Source of the DNA: Candidatus Altarchaeales archaeon
GTDB taxonomy: Archaea > Altiarchaeota > Altiarchaeia > IMC4 > SCGC-AAA252-I15
DNA: 5,339 bases
NCBI GenBank assembly: GCA_014729705.1
Contig: WJJK01000068.1
Span: 1 to 5,339 of the forward strand
Direction: 5' to 3'
Shown here: positions 4,810 to 5,339 of the stretch, piece by piece
Numbering within the stretch: position 1 is the first letter of the stretch
How the letters are laid out: each line of letters starts with the position of its first letter
Program-made: the position numbers and the translations under genes
Notes under the pieces: generated by a model
What the model was told of the DNA's origin: nothing
The model's input: the letters and a program-made list of their open reading frames with translations, nothing else
Databases searched by the model: none

Positions 4810-5339
4810 CGAAAAACATATGCTGCGAGCCCTTGAACTATCGCTTAAGGGCTCTCCCTCACCCAACCCCTACGTTGGGGCTGTCCTAGTCAAAGGCGAG
4901 AGGATTCTGGGAGAGGGATTCCACAGGAAAGCCGGGTGCCCTCATGCGGAGGTTGAGGCCCTGAACTCAGCAGGGGATTGCAGGGGCGCCACATTATATG
5001 TTTCGCTTGAACCCTGCAGCCACGAAGGCAGAACCCCCGCGTGCACTGACGCAATAATTAATGCGGGGGTAAGTCGGGTGGTTTATGCAGCCGATGATCC
5101 CACACCCAAGGTGAGGGGCAGGGAAGAACTGCTTGAAGCAGGCGTCGAAGTACTTGGAGGGGTTTTAGAGGGGAGAGCACGCAAGATAAATGAAGTATTC
5201 TACCACAACACTATTACTGGCAAGCCTTTCGTGGTCTTGAAGGCTGCGTTGACTTTGGACGGAAAGATTGCGACAGAAGCAGGGGAAAGCAAATGGATAA
5301 CCACGCGAAAATCACGTGAATACGCGCATAAACTCAGAG
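4802..5339 (+). CDS. ribD: Bifunctional pyrimidine deaminase/reductase, partial (3' end outside window)
   Basis: RibD first deaminates the GTP cyclohydrolase II product, then reduces its ribosyl chain with NADPH. The 179 codons visible contain the whole deaminase domain: PNPYVGAVLV at 21-30, GFHRKAG at 39-45, the zinc site HAEVEAL at 48-54 (H48, catalytic E50), and LEPCSHEGRTPACTDAI at 69-85 (C72, C81). The reductase domain begins at about 142 with PFVVLKAALTLDGKIAT, then GESKWIT and a SREYAHKLR stretch, and is cut by the window edge. So this is a deaminase-reductase fusion of bacterial type rather than a free archaeal reductase. ATG 4802 overlaps the ribA end by 8 nt without a clear ribosome-binding site; MIDEKHMLRALELS aligns with the known RibD N-terminus, which favours this start over ATG 4820. 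It is the last operon gene seen. Confidence 0.95.
   Translation, partial: MIDEKHMLRALELSLKGSPSPNPYVGAVLVKGERILGEGFHRKAGCPHAEVEALNSAGDCRGATLYVSLEPCSHEGRTPACTDAIINAGVSRVVYAADDPTPKVRGREELLEAGVEVLGGVLEGRARKINEVFYHNTITGKPFVVLKAALTLDGKIATEAGESKWITTRKSREYAHKLR

Overview
The window reads as archaeal chromosome. Evidence: several gene heads have an AT-rich TATA-like box about 22-27 nt before the start codon and no ribosome-binding site (leaderless start); the tRNA gene has no encoded CCA; and the riboflavin synthase is the archaeal, lumazine-synthase-like type rather than the bacterial two-domain enzyme. The sequence alone does not fix the lineage; a euryarchaeal or deep-branching archaeal group fits.

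Layout. (1) Positions 1-210, minus strand: the first 70 residues of a protein with a winged-helix-like domain, cut by the window edge. (2) 273-518, plus: an unrecognised 81-aa protein with two membrane segments, divergent from the first. (3) 604-630: a perfect 11-bp hairpin, 10 nt beyond the 3' end of a minus-strand tRNA-Arg(GCG) gene (641-714). (4) 774-1973, plus: a ThiC-family radical SAM enzyme whose promoter TATA box is shared with, or overlaps, that of the divergent tRNA. (5) 1950-2579, minus: a MarC-family membrane protein convergent with thiC and overlapping it by 24 bp. (6) 2580-2686: a divergent AT-rich promoter region with a 20-bp-spaced direct repeat. (7) 2687 to the right edge, plus: a tight riboflavin operon, ribB-ribC-ribH-ribA-ribD, the last gene cut by the window edge.

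The rib genes cover nearly the whole route to riboflavin. RibA opens GTP; RibD (deaminase, then reductase) makes the ribitylamino-pyrimidine phosphate; RibB supplies the four-carbon unit from ribulose 5-phosphate; RibH condenses them to lumazine; RibC dismutates lumazine to riboflavin. Only the phosphatase step and FMN/FAD synthesis are missing. The set is a hybrid: the terminal synthase is archaeal, while GTP cyclohydrolase II and the deaminase-first bifunctional RibD are the bacterial-style early steps, which many archaea replace with GTP cyclohydrolase III (ArfA), ArfB and a reductase-first order. This hybrid operon and the unusual C-terminal cysteine spacing of the ThiC homologue are the points most worth a second look. 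I see no mobile element, CRISPR array or clearly unprecedented system.
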